Counted from the stretch's first letter, positions 27,293 through 36,400 are shown. The stretch: 64,000 bases of DNA from CAWEWH01 sp963812775 (GCA_963812775.1 CAWEWH010000005.1:930001-994000); one strand, 5' to 3'. Notes: generated from the sequence alone by a model not told the origin. Numbers and translations are program-made.

Positions 27293-27889
27293 ATGCGCCG
27301 TCTTGCCTGGCTGCCCATCGCAGCCCTCGTGTCCACCCTCGCCCTGATCAATTCGGCCGACGCCTTCTTCCTGTTCGGCGACCCGCTCGATCGCGACCGC
27401 GGCTTCGGCTACAACGAGACGCCGCAGATGCGCACCGCCCCCGAGCCCGGCATCGCTCGCGAGACGGTCCGCTACTACGGTCGTGAGGCCCCCGGCACGA
27501 TCATCGTCAACACGCAGGAGCGCCGCCTCTACCTGGTGCAGTCCGGCGGCACGGCGATCAAATACGGCATTGGCGTCGGCCGCGAAGGCTTCCAGTGGGC
27601 CGGCGTCAAGACCGTCGCCCGCAAGGCCATGTGGCCCGACTGGCGTCCGCCGGCCGAGATGCTGCGCCGCCGCCCGGATCTGCCGCGCTACATGGCTGGC
27701 GGCGAGGACAATCCGCTTGGCGCCCGCGCCCTTTATCTCGGCGGCTCGCTGTTCCGCATCCACGGCTCCAACGAACCGGAATCCATCGGCCATGCCGTCT
27801 CGTCCGGCTGCATCCGCATGCTGAACGAGGACGTCATCGACCTCTACGACCGCGTCAAGGTCGGCACCAAGGTTGTCGTCCAGCGCTGA
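27293..27889 (+). CDS. L,D-transpeptidase (YkuD family)
   Basis: The 198-aa periplasmic enzyme has a signal peptide (MRRLAWLPIAALVSTLALIN) and a YkuD catalytic domain. The domain begins GTIIVNTQERRLYLVQSGG, and the active site has His in FRIHGSNEPESIG and Cys in HAVSSGCIRMLNED. Enzymes of this family make 3-3 peptidoglycan crosslinks or attach proteins to peptidoglycan. The start is ATG 27293, with GGAGAAAA upstream. A strong terminator follows. Confidence 0.93.
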   Translation: MRRLAWLPIAALVSTLALINSADAFFLFGDPLDRDRGFGYNETPQMRTAPEPGIARETVRYYGREAPGTIIVNTQERRLYLVQSGGTAIKYGIGVGREGFQWAGVKTVARKAMWPDWRPPAEMLRRRPDLPRYMAGGEDNPLGARALYLGGSLFRIHGSNEPESIGHAVSSGCIRMLNEDVIDLYDRVKVGTKVVVQR

Positions 27890-27916
27890 AATGAATCTTC
27901 CCCCCGAAGACACCTT

Positions 27917-27945
27917 GGGCGGCCCTCGGGCCGCCCTTTTCTTTT
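27917..27945 (+). terminator. Rho-independent terminator after the L,D-transpeptidase gene
   Basis: GGGCGGCCC-TC-GGGCCGCCC is a perfect 9-bp stem with a 2-nt loop, followed by TTTTCTTTT. Confidence 0.9.
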
Positions 27946-28008
27946 GCGCAGAGCGTCTTCTGCATCGCGAGCGGCCCCGCGCACGCCGGCGCTGAGCCGA
28001 TCGTCGCG

Positions 28009-28722
28009 TCACCGGCAGGCGCGAACGCGCCCCATGTCGAAATGAAAATGGTTGCGGTGGTCGTCGTCGAAGTCCGGCCCGAGCACCGCATCGAAGAAGC
28101 GGCAGCCGCCGTCGCGCAGCGCGCGCAGGAAGGCGCGGCGCGGCGAGCTCTCCCCGTCCCATTCCTTGGCGATCGCGATGCGCCGGCCGTCCGCGAGCAC
28201 GAAGCCCGTCACGTCGATGGCGTTGGCGGTGGCGTGCTCGCTGAGGCGGGAGCCGTGCCCGATGGCGCGGCAATTGTAGCTGCCGAGATGCGTCACCTGC
28301 GACACCTTGTGGCCGAAGTGGCGCACCGCCGCCGGGTTGAGCGTATGGCGCTCGAACAGCGCCCAGGCGGCGGCCAGCGGGCAGCTTGCCGTGAAGGGCG
28401 CGCTGAACGCCACCTCCGAGCGCCTCACCGTCACGGCGCCGCGCGTGCCGCATCCGTCCTGCGTCACGTGGTCCGGCAATGGCGCAAAGCTCATGGCGCT
28501 GGTTCGCAGCGCCGCAAGGCAAGCGGCGTTGTCGTGCTTGAGGCGCGTCAGCTTGTAGGAGGTGAGGAAGCTCGGCTCGTCGCCGACGTCGAGGGGCGCG
28601 AAGGGATCGTAGCGCGGCGGCACGGTGACCGTGCCGGTGGCGAGGAAGATCGCCGCGACAATAAGCGCTGCCGCGACGGCGCCGAGCGACCACCCGATGG
28701 CGCGTGCCGTTGCGCGTCGCAT
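28009..28722 (-). CDS. Extensin-like family periplasmic protein
   Basis: The 237-aa protein has an N-terminal anchor (AIGWSLGAVAAALIVAAIFL) and an extensin-like C-terminal domain related to D,D-carboxypeptidase-type zinc peptidases. Likely metal ligands are in SRLSEHATANAIDV and HRNHFHFDMG. Six cysteines in the periplasmic part suggest disulfides. It converges with the L,D-transpeptidase gene across the terminator. A role in cell-wall peptide cleavage is inferred. Confidence 0.82.
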   Translation of the reverse strand: MRRATARAIGWSLGAVAAALIVAAIFLATGTVTVPPRYDPFAPLDVGDEPSFLTSYKLTRLKHDNAACLAALRTSAMSFAPLPDHVTQDGCGTRGAVTVRRSEVAFSAPFTASCPLAAAWALFERHTLNPAAVRHFGHKVSQVTHLGSYNCRAIGHGSRLSEHATANAIDVTGFVLADGRRIAIAKEWDGESSPRRAFLRALRDGGCRFFDAVLGPDFDDDHRNHFHFDMGRVRACR

Positions 28723-28871
28723 GGATCACGTCGATGGAGCGTCAGCTTGGCGAGCCGCCGCGATCGTCTCGGTCGCCCGGAACATGCCGCGCGCGCCTCG
28801 CGTTCTTGGTCGAGCCGCCGTTGCGGCGGCCTCCCGATCGCGCCCTCCAACAACATGCAAGGACAACCGCC

Positions 28872-29375
28872 ATGGGCCTCTTCTCCGCCGACATCAAAAC
28901 CCTCGATGATCTCTTCGTCCACACGCTGAAGGACATCTACTACGCCGAGAACCAGATCGCGAAGTCGCTGCCGAGCATGATCGAGAAGGCGACCGAGCCG
29001 CAGCTCAAGCAGGGTCTGCAGGCGCACCTCACCGAGACCAAGGGCCAGATCAAGCGCCTCGAGCAGGTGTTCAAGATGCACAACGCCGAGATCGAGGGCG
29101 TCGATTGCCCGGCCATCGACGGCATTCTCGAGGAAGCCGAGGACGTGGCCGGCGACATCGCCGACAAGAATGTCCTCGATGCCGGGCTGATCGCCTCCGC
29201 CCAGGCGGTCGAGCACTACGAGATCACCCGCTATGGCACGCTTGCCACCTGGGCCAAGCAACTCGGCCGCGCCGACTGCGCCGCCCTGCTCGAGCAGAAT
29301 CTCGAGGAGGAGAAGGCGGCCGACAAGAAGCTCACCGCGCTGGCGGAATCCAAGGTCAATCGCCGCGCCGCCTGA
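28872..29375 (+). CDS. YciE/YciF ferritin-like protein (DUF892)
   Basis: The 167-aa four-helix protein begins LFVHTLKDIYYAENQIAKSL, the DUF892 hallmark. Carboxylates and His along the helices (YYAENQ, HLTETKGQI, VEHYEITRYG, NLEEEKAADKKL) form a ferritin-like di-metal site. The family is stress-induced and its substrate is not settled. The start is ATG 28872, with AGGACA upstream. Confidence 0.9.
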   Translation: MGLFSADIKTLDDLFVHTLKDIYYAENQIAKSLPSMIEKATEPQLKQGLQAHLTETKGQIKRLEQVFKMHNAEIEGVDCPAIDGILEEAEDVAGDIADKNVLDAGLIASAQAVEHYEITRYGTLATWAKQLGRADCAALLEQNLEEEKAADKKLTALAESKVNRRAA

Positions 29376-29424
29376 CGCCTCTCGCGCCGATCGGCCCGGC
29401 CGGTGTTCCCGGCCGGGCTGTCGG

Positions 29425-29581
29425 GCGCATGATCCCGAAAGTGTGAGCGGTTTTCGGACAAGTTCATGCGCCAAATCAAAAAATGGCGCATGATCCCGAA
29501 AAGTGTGAGCGGTTTTCGGACAAGTTCATGCGCCAAATCAAAAAATGGCGCACGATCCGGTTTCAATGAAATCGGATCGTG
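29425..29581. repeat. REP-like tandem array (two and a half copies)
   Basis: Copies at 29425-29471 and 29485-29534 are nearly identical and are joined by CAAATCAAAAAATGG, which recurs after the second. A third, shortened palindrome at 29549-29581 has perfect 10-bp arms GCACGATCCG/CGGATCGTGC. The array lies between the convergent ferritin-like and exbB genes, immediately after the exbB stop. Confidence 0.85.
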
Positions 29582-29591
29582 CTCTTGCACC

Positions 29592-30434
29592 CTATTCCGC
29601 TGCCTTCAGCCGTCGCTGCTGGCGGCCATCGAGGTCGCGGCTGACGAGCCGCGTCACGGCGGCGGCGCCGTCGGCCACGAGCGCCCGATAGCCGGCAATG
29701 CTCCTGGCGAAGACGTTGTAGATCACCACCGCCGGGATGGCCGCGACGAGCCCGAGGGCGGTCGCCAGCAGCGCCTCGGCGATGCCGGGCGCCACGATCG
29801 CCAGGTTCGTGCTCTGCGCCCGCGAAATGCCGATGAAGCTGTTCATGATCCCCCACACTGTCCCGAACAGGCCGACGAAGGGAGCGGTCGCCCCGATGGT
29901 GGCCAGCAGGCCCGTGCCGCGCTGCATGTGACGGCCGGTCGCCGCCTCGATTCGCTCGAGCCGCGAGGCGACCCGCTCCTTGATGCCGTCGGCGCTTGCC
30001 CCATCCGCCTGAGCGGTCTCAGCGGCGGCCGCGGCGACGAGCGCCCCGGCGACCCCATGTTTGATGCGCTGGGCGGCATCGTCGAGCCCGCGCGCCGCCT
30101 CCAGCGCCTTGAGGCCGGCGCGCAGGCGCCGCTTGGCGGCCAGGAGCTCCAGGCTCTTGGCGAGCCACACCGTCCAGGTGATGACGGAGGCGAGCGCCAG
30201 GCCGATAATCACCGCCTTCACGACGGTATCGGCATTGACGAACATGCCCCAGGGGCTCAGGTCGCGCGGCAGCAAGGCGGTTGGCACGCTCGGCTGCGCC
30301 ATGGACTCAGGCGTCGCGCCTTGGGCAGCGGCGGCGCCGCTCGTCACCATGGCCGCGAGCGCCGCGGTCCACGCGGTCGGCGCGCTGCGGCGCGACGGCA
30401 GCCCCCGATTCTCTGGCCTGGCAGCTTCGCTCAT
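29592..30434 (-). CDS. exbB: ExbB-type proton channel protein
   Basis: The 280-aa inner-membrane protein belongs to the MotA/TolQ/ExbB family. It has a signal-like N-terminus and an alanine/proline-rich linker, then helix 1 (AVIIGLALASVITWTVWLA), a cytoplasmic loop, and two C-terminal helices (GLLATIGATAPFVGLFGTVW and ALLATALGLVAAIPAVVIY). The length and the SPWGMFVNADTVVK segment fit rhizobial ExbB. ExbB works with ExbD and TonB to energise outer-membrane uptake; neither is adjacent here. The start is ATG 30434, with GGGAAGG; ATG 30464 is possible. Confidence 0.85.
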   Translation of the reverse strand: MSEAARPENRGLPSRRSAPTAWTAALAAMVTSGAAAAQGATPESMAQPSVPTALLPRDLSPWGMFVNADTVVKAVIIGLALASVITWTVWLAKSLELLAAKRRLRAGLKALEAARGLDDAAQRIKHGVAGALVAAAAAETAQADGASADGIKERVASRLERIEAATGRHMQRGTGLLATIGATAPFVGLFGTVWGIMNSFIGISRAQSTNLAIVAPGIAEALLATALGLVAAIPAVVIYNVFARSIAGYRALVADGAAAVTRLVSRDLDGRQQRRLKAAE

Positions 30435-30464
30435 GGCCTTCCCGATCTTGACGGGGACGGTCAT

Positions 30465-31004
30465 ACCGCATTGATCCCGAAAGTTGGCGCCGTTTTCGGA
30501 CAAGATCGAGCGCGCCGAATGGCTCTCCCGACCGATCGCGCGCCTTGCGGTTTCCAGCCGCCCCGCACGATGGCATTTGAGCGCCGGCATTGACGGCCGC
30601 GCCTGTTGCAGGCGGGCCACGTGCCGGGGGTCAGTTTTCGTGAGCCGGTCATCGGGGTTGACGATGCAGCGATGGGGCCCTCGCCGGCCGGGCCCCCGTG
30701 TGCCGGGTTGCAGCCCACGCCCGCTCACGCCAGCACGCCCTCGGTAGCGTCGGAAAAAGTTGCCACGAGAACGGCTTATGACATTCGACGGGCCGGTTCT
30801 TGCGGACAATTCGAGGCCCTGTTCGAGGGCCGCGACCGCCCCAAAAAGGAGCCCGGAACGGCGCAGTGGCGATTGTGCAACAGAGGCCTCCGAAATGTCC
30901 GGAATGCCCCAATTTCGGGCCTCGACGCGTTGAATGGGCGCCGAACACCGGTATGGTGGCCCATCGTCACACCATTGGTGGAAACCGCCAAAATGGGGGG
31001 TCTA
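30465..31004. other. Intergenic region upstream of the porin
   Basis: 540 bp between the divergent exbB and porin genes. It contains a diverged REP-like palindrome at 30474-30512 (TGATCCCGAAAG ... TTTTCGGACAAGATCG). The rest probably holds the porin promoter and 5' leader. I see no gene and no recognisable RNA motif. Confidence 0.5.
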
Positions 31005-32558
31005 ATGATGAAGATGGTTAAGGGTGCACTACTGGCCACGGCGGCGACATTCGCCGTCGCGGGCGCGGCCTCGGCGGCCGATTTGCCCGTACGAAAGGCC
31101 CCCGAAAAGGTCTTCGTGGAAGTCTGCACGAACTACGAGGGCTACTACCGTGTCCCGGGCACCGATACGTGCGTTCGTATCGGCGGCTATGTCCGTATGG
31201 ACTGGGGCTACGGGGGCGGCCCGACCAGCCAGCCGAATCTGAACTGGACGCGCGCCAGCAGCCTGCAGACCAGCTTCACCCGCTGGGTGCTGGTCATGGA
31301 TGCCCGTCCGATGACCGATATCGGACCGGCTCGTATCTATGCCAACATCATCGCCGCGCAATCGTCGACGCAGGGCGGCGGATACGGCGCGGGCTCGCCG
31401 TGGAACCTGCCGGCGAACACCACCGTCATCCAGAACGTCTGGATCCAGCTGTACGGGTTCACCTTCGGCTACCAGAACTCGCAGTTCGACTATCTGGGCA
31501 CGCAATACGCGATGCACACCTATCTGGGTGGCTCCGACCGATGGATCACGCAGATCGCCTACACGGCGAACGTGACGAAGGAGTTGGCGGCCACGATCTC
31601 GATCGAAGATCCGGGCGCTCGCCGCTATCCGATCCATGTTGTCACCACGACCATCCCACCGATCCTGGCTGCTGGCCTGCCGGCTGGCGTCGGAATTGGC
31701 ACGATTATCCCGAACACGACCGTCATGCCAAACGGCACGATGGCCTACTTCGCGGGCGTCGCCGGCAAGTCGCTCTTCCCTGAGATCGTCGGCCGCTTGC
31801 AATATCGCGGTGCCTGGGGCGACGTGGCGATCATGGGCGCCTTGCACGAGGTGCGTCCGGCTTACACGGCACTGGCAGGCAGCGGCTTCCCGGTTGCTCT
31901 TCCGGCCGCGCCCGGTTCGGCTGCCGGCGTGTCAGGCTACATCACGCCTGATACCTCGATCGGCGGTGCCGTTCAGGTCGGTCTGACGCTCCGTACGCCG
32001 GGCGGCGCCAACCCGAAGATCTCCGATACGATTGGTATCGAGGTGGCTTGGGCCCGTGGCGCTCTCGACTATACGCTGGCTTGTAACTCGCCGGTCTCCA
32101 ACGGCGCCTGCTTCGCCGGCATCTTGGCCTCGAAGGGCTCAAACTTCCCGTTCAGCAAGAGCAACTTCACCGTGCAGCTTGCGGACGCGCTGTTTAACCC
32201 GGCCACCGGCGCCCTTGACCTCGTTGACTCGTGGAATATCGGCGCCCGTTACCGGCACTTCTGGACGCCCTACATCCGGACGATCCACGGCTTCTCGTGG
32301 ACCGAGGTCCAGTTCAACGGCCCGGGGATCATCAACGTCACCCCGGCCAGCGTCGCCTTCGGCGCCCCGCTGGGCACGGTCAACAGCGCGCTCGTTGGGT
32401 CCGACGTGCGCATCATCGAGGTCAACAACGAAATCATTTGGTCGCCGTATACCGACCTCGACCTCGGCATCGGCGTGACCTACACCAAGGTCGATCCGCA
32501 GGGTCCGAAGAGCGTCGATGGTTGGGCCGGCCACTTCCGCGCCCAGTGGAACTGGTAA
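31005..32558 (+). CDS. Rhizobial-type outer-membrane porin (Porin_2 family)
   Basis: The 517-aa protein has a signal peptide (LLATAATFAVAGAASA) and the Porin_2 opening ADLPVRKAPEKVFVEVC. The conserved constriction segment YYRVPGTDTCVRIGGYVRMD follows, with its two cysteines. Alternating strands continue to a C-terminal GWAGHFRAQWNW, the aromatic end needed for barrel insertion. The start is ATG 31005 or the adjacent 31008, with GGGGGG upstream. GC content is lower and codon use looks like that of a highly expressed gene. A terminator follows. Confidence 0.92.
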   Translation: MMKMVKGALLATAATFAVAGAASAADLPVRKAPEKVFVEVCTNYEGYYRVPGTDTCVRIGGYVRMDWGYGGGPTSQPNLNWTRASSLQTSFTRWVLVMDARPMTDIGPARIYANIIAAQSSTQGGGYGAGSPWNLPANTTVIQNVWIQLYGFTFGYQNSQFDYLGTQYAMHTYLGGSDRWITQIAYTANVTKELAATISIEDPGARRYPIHVVTTTIPPILAAGLPAGVGIGTIIPNTTVMPNGTMAYFAGVAGKSLFPEIVGRLQYRGAWGDVAIMGALHEVRPAYTALAGSGFPVALPAAPGSAAGVSGYITPDTSIGGAVQVGLTLRTPGGANPKISDTIGIEVAWARGALDYTLACNSPVSNGACFAGILASKGSNFPFSKSNFTVQLADALFNPATGALDLVDSWNIGARYRHFWTPYIRTIHGFSWTEVQFNGPGIINVTPASVAFGAPLGTVNSALVGSDVRIIEVNNEIIWSPYTDLDLGIGVTYTKVDPQGPKSVDGWAGHFRAQWNW

Positions 32559-32592
32559 TCTACGAAGCTTGATGGTGTGACGAAACAAAAAA

Positions 32593-32630
32593 GGGGCGTG
32601 GCACGCAAGTGCCGCGCCCCAAATCTTTTT
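32593..32630 (+). terminator. Rho-independent terminator after the porin
   Basis: GGGGCGTGGCAC-GCAA-GTGCCGCGCCCC forms a 12-bp stem with one G-U pair, followed by AAATCTTTTT. Confidence 0.88.
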
Positions 32631-32822
32631 GCGGATGCTCAGCCCGCTCGACGAGACAGCCGCCAGCCGCGTGCATCCAGCACCTTCCGCATCGCTTGCG
32701 CGATCGCAAGAGACTTGACCGGCGTCATTTGGCGGGGCTTTTTGCCGAGCCTCGCCATGATGCGAGCCTCGCGATGATGATGGAGCGCCGATGCCCCTCC
32801 ACCAGCAAGCTCAGATCCGCCA

Positions 32823-33326
32823 TTGAGCCGGCTCGACACATTCATCGAACGGCTTCAAGCGCAAAGACGCATCCTCGACTGGGCGATCCAGCAGATCGCG
32901 GACCGCGATGGCGTTGTCCTCGAGCTCGGGCTGGGAAATGGTCGCACCTACGACCATTTGCGTGAGCACCTGCCGGGGCGAAGGATCTTTGCTTTTGACC
33001 GCGCTGCGACAGCCCACCCGAGGTCGATGCCTCGCGCCGATGCTCTGATCTTGGGCGAGATGGAACAGACGCTGAGACCTTTTTTCGACCAGCACGGCGC
33101 CTGCGCCATTCTGGTCCACATCGACATCAAGATCGGGATTCCCGAGCTCGAAAGGAACGCTCCCCCCTGGCTTCCCGATGGCGTCGCCAGGCTCGTTCGA
33201 CCGCAAGGAATCGTTATCAGTGACTTCGCGCTGACGGTCGCTTCGCTCTCGCCGCTGCCGCTGCCGGCGGCACTTCGGACTGATCGCTACTTTACCTATC
33301 GCGGCAAGGACCCACGGTCCGATTGA
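32823..33326 (+). CDS. Short class I SAM-dependent methyltransferase-like protein
   Basis: The 167-aa protein has a glycine-rich SAM-binding motif VVLELGLGNGRTYDHLRE and an acidic strand end GRRIFAFDRA. It lacks much of the usual C-terminal half. The open frame has no ATG or GTG after the upstream stop; TTG 32823 gives the family-like start MSRLDTFIERLQAQRRILD. The substrate is unknown. Its last roughly 145 bp are duplicated at 35441-35589. Confidence 0.72.
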   Translation: MSRLDTFIERLQAQRRILDWAIQQIADRDGVVLELGLGNGRTYDHLREHLPGRRIFAFDRAATAHPRSMPRADALILGEMEQTLRPFFDQHGACAILVHIDIKIGIPELERNAPPWLPDGVARLVRPQGIVISDFALTVASLSPLPLPAALRTDRYFTYRGKDPRSD

Positions 33327-33740
33327 GTGAAACGCAATCGCCGACTTGACGCTGCCACGGCCGCGTCCTGCGTGCCGCAACCGCCGCGCTTCTCTCTTCG
33401 GGAGTGATTGCCATTGCCTCGCATCGAGTGTCGCCGCGGGATCGGTGACCGCTCCAATTTAGGGGACAAGTGTGGCCGTCAAACAACAGTTTTTCGGCCC
33501 CCTCTAGCTGGGGGTGGAGATCAACCGCCCGTGCCGCTAAAGGGGCGCTTAGGCGGTTCATGCCGGGCCTTTTGCGATCCATGGACCCGTTCGGCGTCGC
33601 CAATGGATTTGTCACTGCGGCGAGAGACGGGGAAAACGAACATCCCGCCGCTGTTTGATCCTCCCTGTTACATCGAAGCAACAGACGATTCGAGAGCGTT
33701 TGCGTAGAGTGCGTCTACAAATTCATCGCGGGGGATGCTC
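33327..33740. other. Intergenic region upstream of the barrel protein
   Basis: 414 bp without a convincing gene. The last part must carry the promoter and leader of the outer-membrane protein gene (GGGGG at 33730-33734 is its ribosome site). No terminator or RNA motif was recognised. Confidence 0.4.
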
Positions 33741-34589
33741 ATGCGGAAGTTCTTGATCGGATCGGTGGCCTTCTTCGGGCTCACTGCGGCAGCCTCGGCT
33801 GCGGATTATCGTGCGGCTCCTGTGCCGATGGCCCCCGTCTTCACGTGGACGGGCTTCTATGCCGGCATCAACGCCGGCTACATCTGGAACGAGGGCAATA
33901 TCAGAGACCTCTGCCACAATACGGCGGGCGTCCCCTTCGGCGCGGATTGCAATTTTCCACGCATCATCACGAGCCCAGAGTCTTCGAGCTGGCTGGCCGG
34001 CGGTCAGCTCGGCTACAACTACCAAACGCCTAACCGCTGGGTATTCGGTGCTGAAATCGACCTGCAAGTCACCGATTTGAACCGCGCGAACACCTCGCTT
34101 GACGTGGGTACCCTTCTGGTTGGTGGCGCCGGCGGCCCGCTCAACATTCCCTACACTGGCCGGGCCGAGATCGACTGGTTCGGAACGGCGCGTGGCCGCC
34201 TCGGCTACGCCTGGGACCGCCTGCTGGTCTACGGCACGGGTGGCGCCATCTTCGCCAACGTGACGACCTCGCATTTCCTGGAATATCAGTTCCCGCCGGG
34301 CGCCGCGGTCACCGCGGTCACCGGTGTCTTCTCCAGCATCGCATCGCATGATTCGATCGTGCCGGGTTTCATCGTCGGCGGCGGCTTCGAATATGCCTTC
34401 ACCAACAATCTGTCCCTCAAGGTCGAAGGCATGTACTACGAGCTGTCGGAGACGCATTCCGGCAACCGCAACTTCCGCGACCGGAACTTCAACAACCCGA
34501 CGGGCGGCATCCGTCACGAGACTTTCGCCGAACACGAAGGCTTCCTGGTCCGCGGCGGCATCAACTGGCGCTTCTGGTCGGGCCCGTAG
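33741..34589 (+). CDS. Outer-membrane beta-barrel protein (Omp25/RopB-like)
   Basis: The 282-aa protein has a signal peptide (MRKFLIGSVAFFGLTAAASA) and the family opening FTWTGFYAGINAGYIW. Repeated amphipathic strands such as WLAGGQLGYNYQTPNRWVFG and GRLGYAWDRLLVYGTGG follow, with a C-terminal FLVRGGINWRF. It belongs to the heme-binding/Omp25 group of small barrels abundant in Rhizobiales. I start at ATG 33741, because the GGGGG ribosome site abuts the earlier ATG at 33735. Confidence 0.88.
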   Translation: MRKFLIGSVAFFGLTAAASAADYRAAPVPMAPVFTWTGFYAGINAGYIWNEGNIRDLCHNTAGVPFGADCNFPRIITSPESSSWLAGGQLGYNYQTPNRWVFGAEIDLQVTDLNRANTSLDVGTLLVGGAGGPLNIPYTGRAEIDWFGTARGRLGYAWDRLLVYGTGGAIFANVTTSHFLEYQFPPGAAVTAVTGVFSSIASHDSIVPGFIVGGGFEYAFTNNLSLKVEGMYYELSETHSGNRNFRDRNFNNPTGGIRHETFAEHEGFLVRGGINWRFWSGP

Positions 34590-34611
34590 TATTCTTTCCT
34601 TTATGCTTGTG

Positions 34612-34645
34612 AAAGGCCTGGCCTCGCGCCGGGCCTTTTGCTTTT
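34612..34645 (+). terminator. Probable terminator after the barrel protein gene
   Basis: AAAGGCCTGGC-CTCGC-GCCGGGCCTTT, an 11-bp stem with one G-U pair, followed by TGCTTTTGC. The remaining bases to 34880 contain nothing I can name. Confidence 0.75.
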
Positions 34646-34880
34646 GCCCTCTGGATGATTCCACCCACGATTCGATTGTGCCTGCTACATCCCCGGCGAA
34701 CTGAGTGAGGCCTTATGCAATCGCCGTTGCTGGTCAGCACAATGGGACCGAGATTGTCCGTGGCGGGAGGATTAACCGGCCTGTGATGTTGCGGGCTCTT
34801 GCTTCAGGGCTTCAAGGCACAGCCACCGCGCCGGGCTCTTGGCTCGACCCCTGATCGTAATGCTCAGAACCCGGCAGTTC

Positions 34881-35078
34881 TTAACTGTTGGGCCGCCGTG
34901 TCGAAGATTTACAAAGGATTTGCTTGAGCCGTTTTTCACTTAGTCCATATCTCAAAGCGATACTTTTCACAGTGAAACCTTCCCCGAAATGCTTCCGTAT
35001 CTCGTCGTCGCGGCGAACGAAATCTCCAGCAGTCATCTCACGGCGCTTTCTTTGCGCCTGTTTTTGGCGCGTCGTCAT
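34881..35078 (-). CDS. Small helix-turn-helix protein
   Basis: The 65-aa basic protein has a helix-turn-helix, IRKHFGEGFTVKSIALRYGL then SEKRLKQIL, of the resolvase/Mor-like type. The start ATG 35078 has an excellent ribosome site (GGGGAGG, 6-nt spacing), which supports it as real. Base composition is lower in GC than the neighbours. It may be a small regulator or a remnant of a mobile-element gene; the target is unknown. Confidence 0.7.
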   Translation of the reverse strand: MTTRQKQAQRKRREMTAGDFVRRDDEIRKHFGEGFTVKSIALRYGLSEKRLKQILCKSSTRRPNS

Positions 35079-35440
35079 CTGACACCTCCCCGCCTGCGAT
35101 CTACTCCGCGAACGCTAAGCTCTTTGATCGCGCTGGCTGGCGACTTTCCCACTCCTCTATTCCCGCCACACGTTGATCCGCCAATGCCGACCGGCCTCGG
35201 ATCAGTGCGGCGCGACGCATGGTGTACTTATATTTGTCAGATCGCCCGAACGGAAGGGGTCGGCGCTCGGTCGGGCTCACAAGAGCACTGGTCGCTAGGT
35301 GCGAGGAACGATGCCGAGGACGAGCACGACGACAGCACCGGCAGCTTCGCGACATTGACGGCGATCCGGCGAGCTCGTCACGTGTCAGCCAATTCAAAAC
35401 CGAGCGGCGCGAACTCCTCGTCCTCGAAGTAGACATAGGC

Positions 35441-35589
35441 ACGGCGTCGCCAGGCTCGTGCGGCCGCAAGGAATCGTCATCAGCGACTTCGCGCTGACGG
35501 TCGCCTCGCTCTCGCCGCTGCCGCTGCCGGCGGCACTCCAGACCGATCGCTATTTCACCTATCGCGGCGAGGGCCCACGGTCCGATTGA
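35441..35589 (+). pseudogene. Duplicated 3' fragment of the methyltransferase gene
   Basis: 35443-35589 reads GVARLVRPQGIVISDFALTV and ends YFTYRGEGPRSD-stop, matching 33180-33326 at about 90 % of bases and ending at the same stop codon. The sequence before 35441 no longer encodes the N-terminal half in any frame. The substitutions include many synonymous ones, so the copy diverged while coding or by gene conversion. It has no start and is probably not expressed. 35079-35440 holds no other gene I can support. Confidence 0.75.
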
Positions 35590-35623
35590 AGCGACGCGAT
35601 CCGCTTCCATGACGGATCGTGCG

Positions 35624-36400
35624 CTAGCCCTCGAGAATGGCGACGGCGCGCGTCCAGCCGGCCGAGCCGCCGCGGATCTTCACCGGGAAGCACGCCACCA
35701 TGAAGCCGTCGGCCGGCAGGCTCTCGAGGTTGTGCAGCTTCTCGATGTGGCAGTAGCCGATGTGCCGGCCCGCCTTGTGGCCTTCCCAGATGATGGAGGC
35801 GTCGCGCGTGCGCTTGTATGTCTCGGCCGTGTAGACGAACGGCGCGTCCCAGCTCCAGCCGTCGGTGCCGGTGAGGCGCACGCCGCGCTCCAGGAGATAC
35901 ATGGTCGCCTCGTAGCCCATGCCGCAGCCCCATTGCACGTAGTCGTTCTGGCCGTAGCGGCCGCCGGCGCTGGTGTTGATCACGACGATTTCGAGCGGCT
36001 TCAGCGTGTGGCCGATGCGCTTCAGCTCGGCCTCGACATCCTTTGCGGTTGCCACATAGCCGTGCTCGAAGCGGCGGAAGTCGAGCTTGACGGCCGGCTG
36101 GAAGCACCAGTCGAGAGGAATCTCGTCGATGGTCGCGGAGCGCTCGCCCCGGTTCATGGTCGGGTGATAGTGGTAGGGCGCGTCGAGATGCGTGCCGTTG
36201 TGGGTCGACAGCTCCACCCGCTCCACCGCCCAGGCGGCGCCGTCCGGCAGCTCCTCCCGCTTCAGCCCCGGGAAGAACCGCTCGAGGCTCTCGAAGGTCT
36301 CGCTGTGATTGAGATAGGTGATCTGCGGCTGGCCGGGCGGCGGGTCCGAAATCACGTCATTCTCTAGGAAGATGGACAGATCGATGATTCTGCGGCCCAT
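35624..36400 (-). CDS. Cyclase family protein (kynurenine formamidase-like)
   Basis: The 258-aa metal hydrolase has the HNGTHLDAPYHYHP motif near residue 67 (HxGTHxDxPxH), which binds the metal, and a C-terminal YCHIEKLHNLESLP region. The family includes kynurenine formamidase and isatin hydrolase, which open aryl amides or lactams. At 258 aa it is longer than KynB (about 210). Neighbours give no pathway hint, so the substrate is open. Confidence 0.85.
   Translation of the reverse strand: MGRRIIDLSIFLENDVISDPPPGQPQITYLNHSETFESLERFFPGLKREELPDGAAWAVERVELSTHNGTHLDAPYHYHPTMNRGERSATIDEIPLDWCFQPAVKLDFRRFEHGYVATAKDVEAELKRIGHTLKPLEIVVINTSAGGRYGQNDYVQWGCGMGYEATMYLLERGVRLTGTDGWSWDAPFVYTAETYKRTRDASIIWEGHKAGRHIGYCHIEKLHNLESLPADGFMVACFPVKIRGGSAGWTRAVAILEG

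Noticed and set aside
32639..32845. A 68-codon minus-strand frame after the porin terminator
   Set aside because: It overlaps the methyltransferase start and has no clear ribosome site or recognisable domain. Its C-terminal half looks slightly protein-like, so it is not fully excluded.
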